Source: DATBAX01 sp963762965
Lineage (GTDB): Bacteria; Acidobacteriota; Terriglobia; Terriglobales; Acidobacteriaceae
Reading direction: 5' to 3'
DNA: 64,000 nucleotides
Assembly (NCBI GenBank): GCA_963762965.1
Contig: CAVXME010000002.1
Location: 124,001 to 188,000, forward strand
The notes under the pieces are model-generated. The model made no database searches. It was not told the origin of the DNA and saw only the letters and a program-made list of their open reading frames with translations. Positions within the stretch are counted from its first letter, which is position 1; every line of letters begins with the position of its first letter. A program made the translations under genes and the position numbers. This document shows, one piece after another, positions 61,433 through 64,000 of the stretch.

Positions 61433-62509
61433 TCACAGCTTTGAACGAGAATCGAACGACTCACCACGAAATCTCTGCGGTGAAAAAGCCGAAAGATCGT
61501 AATCCGCTTTTTCCCCGCTTACTACCTGCGCCATCAAGTGCGCGGTGACCGGGGCCAGCAAAATCCCATCGCGAAAATGTCCCGTTGCCACAAAATACCC
61601 CGGCGTCGAAGTCGCGCCCAAGATTGGCAAATCGTCTGGAGTTCCTGGCCGCAATCCGGCCCAGATTTCCTGCCTTCGTGCCTGTGCCAAAGCCGGGACC
61701 AATCGCACTGCCGCCTCAAACATGTGTTGGATGCTTTCCGCGTTAGTTCGCTTGTCGTATCCGGATTCTTCGACCGTGGCCCCGATCAGAAGTCGTCCAT
61801 CACTGCGCGGTACCAAATAAATTTCGGAAGAGCGGACCACATGTTCGATCGCTGGCCCCCCCACGATTGACAGCATTTGGCCTTTTACAGGTCGAGTAGG
61901 GAAGTGATGAGGCGGGAGTTGTCCCGCCCAGGCTCCTGCGCAGTTCACTACAACCGGAGCGTTGTAAATTGTTTTGTCTGTGCGTACCCCGGTCGCCCGC
62001 CCATCCGATGCAAGCACTCCCGTCACGGCCGTTCCGGAAGCAATGTCCACCTCGCGATGCTTGGCCGCTTTGAGCGCAGCCAGCGTTAAAGCCCGCGGGT
62101 CAACACTACGCTCCTCCAAATAAATCGCGGGGCGATTTGTCTCCGCCAGCGCAGGCTCGAGCTCACTCAGTTGTTCCTGGCGCAATTGTGCAATCGAAAA
62201 ATCCGCGGTGTCTTTAGAGGGTAAGAATAAAATCGTTCCTTGATCACGCAGATCCACACGGATTCCAGATTCCTGTAGCTCATGCGCGAACTCTGGATAC
62301 ATGCGAGCGCTGGCTGTAGCCAGAGTTTGTAAGGCAGCGGGAATCTCCAACCCGCAGTCCGCCAGCATTCCCGCCGCGGCATGAGAAGCTTCCCGCCCCG
62401 GTTGGCCACGCTCGACCACCAAAACTTGTGCGCCATGTTTGCGTAATTCAATCGCCAACGACAGCCCAATAATCCCGCCGCCGATCACGATGACGTCCCA
62501 GGTCTTCAC
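61433..62509 (-). CDS. thiO: FAD-dependent glycine oxidase (ThiO-like)
   Basis: The 358-residue flavoprotein has the dinucleotide motif VIVIGGGIIGLSLAIELRKHGAQVLVVERG, GREASHAAAGMLA, and a C-terminal IWAGLRPGTPDDLPILGAT, YFVATGHFRDGILLAPVTA. ThiO oxidises glycine to dehydroglycine for thiazole synthesis, complementing ThiG at 14.4 kb. The genes are not in one operon here. Other DAO-type amine oxidases are possible, but length and motifs fit ThiO best. Confidence 0.86.
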   Translation of the reverse strand: MKTWDVIVIGGGIIGLSLAIELRKHGAQVLVVERGQPGREASHAAAGMLADCGLEIPAALQTLATASARMYPEFAHELQESGIRVDLRDQGTILFLPSKDTADFSIAQLRQEQLSELEPALAETNRPAIYLEERSVDPRALTLAALKAAKHREVDIASGTAVTGVLASDGRATGVRTDKTIYNAPVVVNCAGAWAGQLPPHHFPTRPVKGQMLSIVGGPAIEHVVRSSEIYLVPRSDGRLLIGATVEESGYDKRTNAESIQHMFEAAVRLVPALAQARRQEIWAGLRPGTPDDLPILGATSTPGYFVATGHFRDGILLAPVTAHLMAQVVSGEKADYDLSAFSPQRFRGESFDSRSKL

Positions 62510-62540
62510 CTATGCATTGTAAAGGGCGGGGCTTTTCCCG

Positions 62541-63029
62541 TCAGAGCTTGCTCAGGAAGTCCACGATCTCGGGCTGGTTCCAGTCCACTGCACCAATAAA
62601 TTTCCGGCGTACAATCCCGTTGCGATCAATGATGTAGGTTTCCGGAAACTTAAAAGTTCCGTAGAGGTTGTTACTTTTCTTGCTGGCGTCGCGCACCGTG
62701 ATCAGGTCGAAATGATAGTCCTTCAAAAACTGGTGGTAGGCATTGTCATCATCATCAATGCTGACCGCGACCACAGTCACGCCTTTGTTTTTCAGCCCCT
62801 GTTGCATTTGTAGAAGGGATGGTGTTTCCTCCACGCATGGCGGACACCAGGTCGCCCAAAAGTTCAACACCACCACCTGCCCGCGGAAGTCGCTGAGAGT
62901 AACTTTGCGGTCGGCATCTTGCACCGTAAAATCGGGCGCCGCGTTGCCAATAAGCGTTGGCTGGGATCCCCGATAGCATCCACACCACAGAAAAGTCAGG
63001 AGCCCAATGGGCAATAGGACGCGTCGCAC
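62541..63029 (-). CDS. TlpA/ResA-type thioredoxin lipoprotein
   Basis: From GTG 63029 the product is 162 residues with a lipoprotein-type signal (RRVLLPIGLLTFLWCGC). The thioredoxin domain has APDFTVQDADRKVTLSDFRGQ, VVLNFWATWCPPCVEETPSL with the WCPPC active site, and FPETYIIDRNGIVRRKFIG. Such proteins reduce apocytochromes or disulfides in the periplasm. The open frame extends further upstream into the glycosyltransferase gene, but that part is shadow. Confidence 0.88.
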   Translation of the reverse strand: MRRVLLPIGLLTFLWCGCYRGSQPTLIGNAAPDFTVQDADRKVTLSDFRGQVVVLNFWATWCPPCVEETPSLLQMQQGLKNKGVTVVAVSIDDDDNAYHQFLKDYHFDLITVRDASKKSNNLYGTFKFPETYIIDRNGIVRRKFIGAVDWNQPEIVDFLSKL

Positions 63030-63054
63030 AAAGCTATAATACAGAATTGGCCCT

Positions 63055-64000
63055 ATGGTTACGCCAGATCCAGTGCGGGATAGCATTTCCGGCCAGCTTG
63101 GCGTGTCGGTCATTGTGCCGGCACGCAACGAAGAAGTGAGTGTCGCCGCTTGCCTGGCGTCGCTGGTCTCGCAAACCGGCGTGAACTTTGAAGTCATTCT
63201 GGTCGACGACGGCTCTACCGACCGCACCTTGGAAATTGCACAATCTTTTTCCGGAGTGAGGGTCATTCATCCCGGGCCCCTGCCCGCGAATTGGACCGGC
63301 AAGAACAACGCAGTCTTCGCGGGCGTCCAGCACGCCCAAGGGGATTGGTTGCTTTTCACCGATGCCGATACAGTTCATCTTCCCGGATCGCTGGCTCGCG
63401 CCCTCGCGGAAGCCCATCAACACGGGGCGTCTCTACTTTCCTATTCGCCGGAGCAGGAGGTCCGTGGATTCTGGGAAAAGGCCATCATGCCCGTGATCTT
63501 TGCCGAGTTGGCCGCCGCTTATAGTCCATCGGAAGTCAGCGATCCGTCTTCTCCGGCCGCGGCTGCCAACGGTCAATACATTCTGATATCACGCGAGGTC
63601 TATGATGCCGTCGGCGGTCATGCTGCCATCGCCACCAGCCTGCTCGAAGACGTTGAACTCGCCCGCGCCGTTAAGGCATCCGGGAGAAAGATTTTCTTTC
63701 GCTATGGCGGGGACGCGGTGCGCACTCGCATGTATCACAGCTTCGCCCAGCTCCGCGAAGGCTGGACTAAGAATCTGGCGCTGTTATTTCCATCCCCGTT
63801 CCGGATGGCCGTTGTGCGACTCATGGAATTTCTGTTGATCGTCGGCGCCAGTGCTTTGGCGATTGTGGCTGCCATCTTCAAACAGCCGGAAGTGGCTGGG
63901 ATCGCTGCTCTTCCCGCCGCGATTCTGTTTGGTTTTCTTTTCAGGAGAATTCGCCGCGCCCATTTTGCCTGGGACGCAAATGCATTGTCTTTACTCGGCT
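63055..64000 (+). CDS. family 2 glycosyltransferase (runs off the right edge)
   Basis: The frame opens with ATG 63055 and is still open at 64000, giving 315 residues. GT2 motifs: VSVIVPARNEEVSVAACL, VILVDDGSTDRTLEIA, WTGKNNAVFAGVQHAQGDWLLFTDADT (the DxD-type metal site), ANGQYILISREVYDAVGG and LLEDVELARAVKASGRK (catalytic-loop ED). Membrane helices start near residue 260. It probably extends a lipid-linked sugar. A TATAAT box at 63035-63040 precedes the start by 15 bases. Confidence 0.9.
   Translation, partial: MVTPDPVRDSISGQLGVSVIVPARNEEVSVAACLASLVSQTGVNFEVILVDDGSTDRTLEIAQSFSGVRVIHPGPLPANWTGKNNAVFAGVQHAQGDWLLFTDADTVHLPGSLARALAEAHQHGASLLSYSPEQEVRGFWEKAIMPVIFAELAAAYSPSEVSDPSSPAAAANGQYILISREVYDAVGGHAAIATSLLEDVELARAVKASGRKIFFRYGGDAVRTRMYHSFAQLREGWTKNLALLFPSPFRMAVVRLMEFLLIVGASALAIVAAIFKQPEVAGIAALPAAILFGFLFRRIRRAHFAWDANALSLLG

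Noticed and set aside
1..64000. CRISPR array, rRNA operon, prophage or full insertion sequence
   Set aside because: No regularly spaced repeats, no rRNA-like sequence, no phage structural genes and no transposase were seen.

Overview
The window looks like a chromosomal segment of an acidobacterium (Terriglobia/Koribacter-like). The main reasons are three secreted VWFA-related proteins of the type expanded in Acidobacteria, many Ala/Pro-rich secreted proteins, GTCATCC-type intergenic repeats, and an 8/4-fold tRNA gene of a kind reported mainly from Acidobacteria. Assignment is by gene content only; no rRNA is present. Base composition is moderately GC-rich and even. There is no phage, CRISPR array or large insertion sequence, but there is one well-defined 206-bp MITE with 38-bp inverted ends and an 8-bp target duplication.

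Layout. 0-8 kb: end of a secreted protein, a LacD-type aldolase, a vapBC pair with a palindromic operator, an orphan Phd antitoxin, RNase PH, the MITE, then a GerMN - amidase - DUF1015 run. 8-17 kb: two overlapping VWFA genes, an mccA-mccB-like reverse transsulfuration pair, cutA, ftsB-like, thiG and an OmpA-family protein. 17-28 kb: ferritin-like protein, a Spy/CpxP-like protein with a four-fold GTAAA promoter array, TauE/DUF1634, a CHAD-Ppx fusion, a PD-(D/E)XK-like protein, dnaX-ebfC-recR, STAS, an alkyltransferase-like protein, DinB-like and AhpD-like proteins, and xdhC. 28.6-29.1 kb: an intergenic RNA locus with an 8/4 allo-tRNA (anticodon GCC, G73, long variable arm), a structured trailer holding an inverted copy of the tRNA D/anticodon half, a terminator, and a CRP/FNR-like palindrome upstream. 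29-44 kb: MDR dehydrogenase, metallophosphoesterase, solitary nuoB, GHMP kinase, a frameshifted secreted protein, nadE, DsbA-like protein, TPR-secretin, citrate synthase, a decayed hicA next to an intact hicB, cysteine desulfurase and mnmA. 44-54 kb: small envelope proteins, SDR, TPR protein, Fis-type HTH, cvpA, purC and an smc reading frame broken by about five frameshifts. 54-64 kb: orphan addiction-module antitoxin, a third VWFA protein, a GH74-like lipoprotein, M20 peptidase, thiO-like oxidase, TlpA-like thioredoxin and a partial GT2 glycosyltransferase.

Functional links: mccA/mccB with nearby sulfur genes (thiG, thiO, cysteine desulfurase and mnmA) cover cysteine, thiazole and thiouridine sulfur chemistry. 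dnaX-ebfC-recR is the classical replication/repair cluster. Four toxin-antitoxin remnants (one complete vapBC, one hicB with a dead hicA, two orphan antitoxins) suggest repeated toxin loss. The strongest candidate for unusual biology is the allo-tRNA/antisense-trailer locus at 28.66-28.99 kb.
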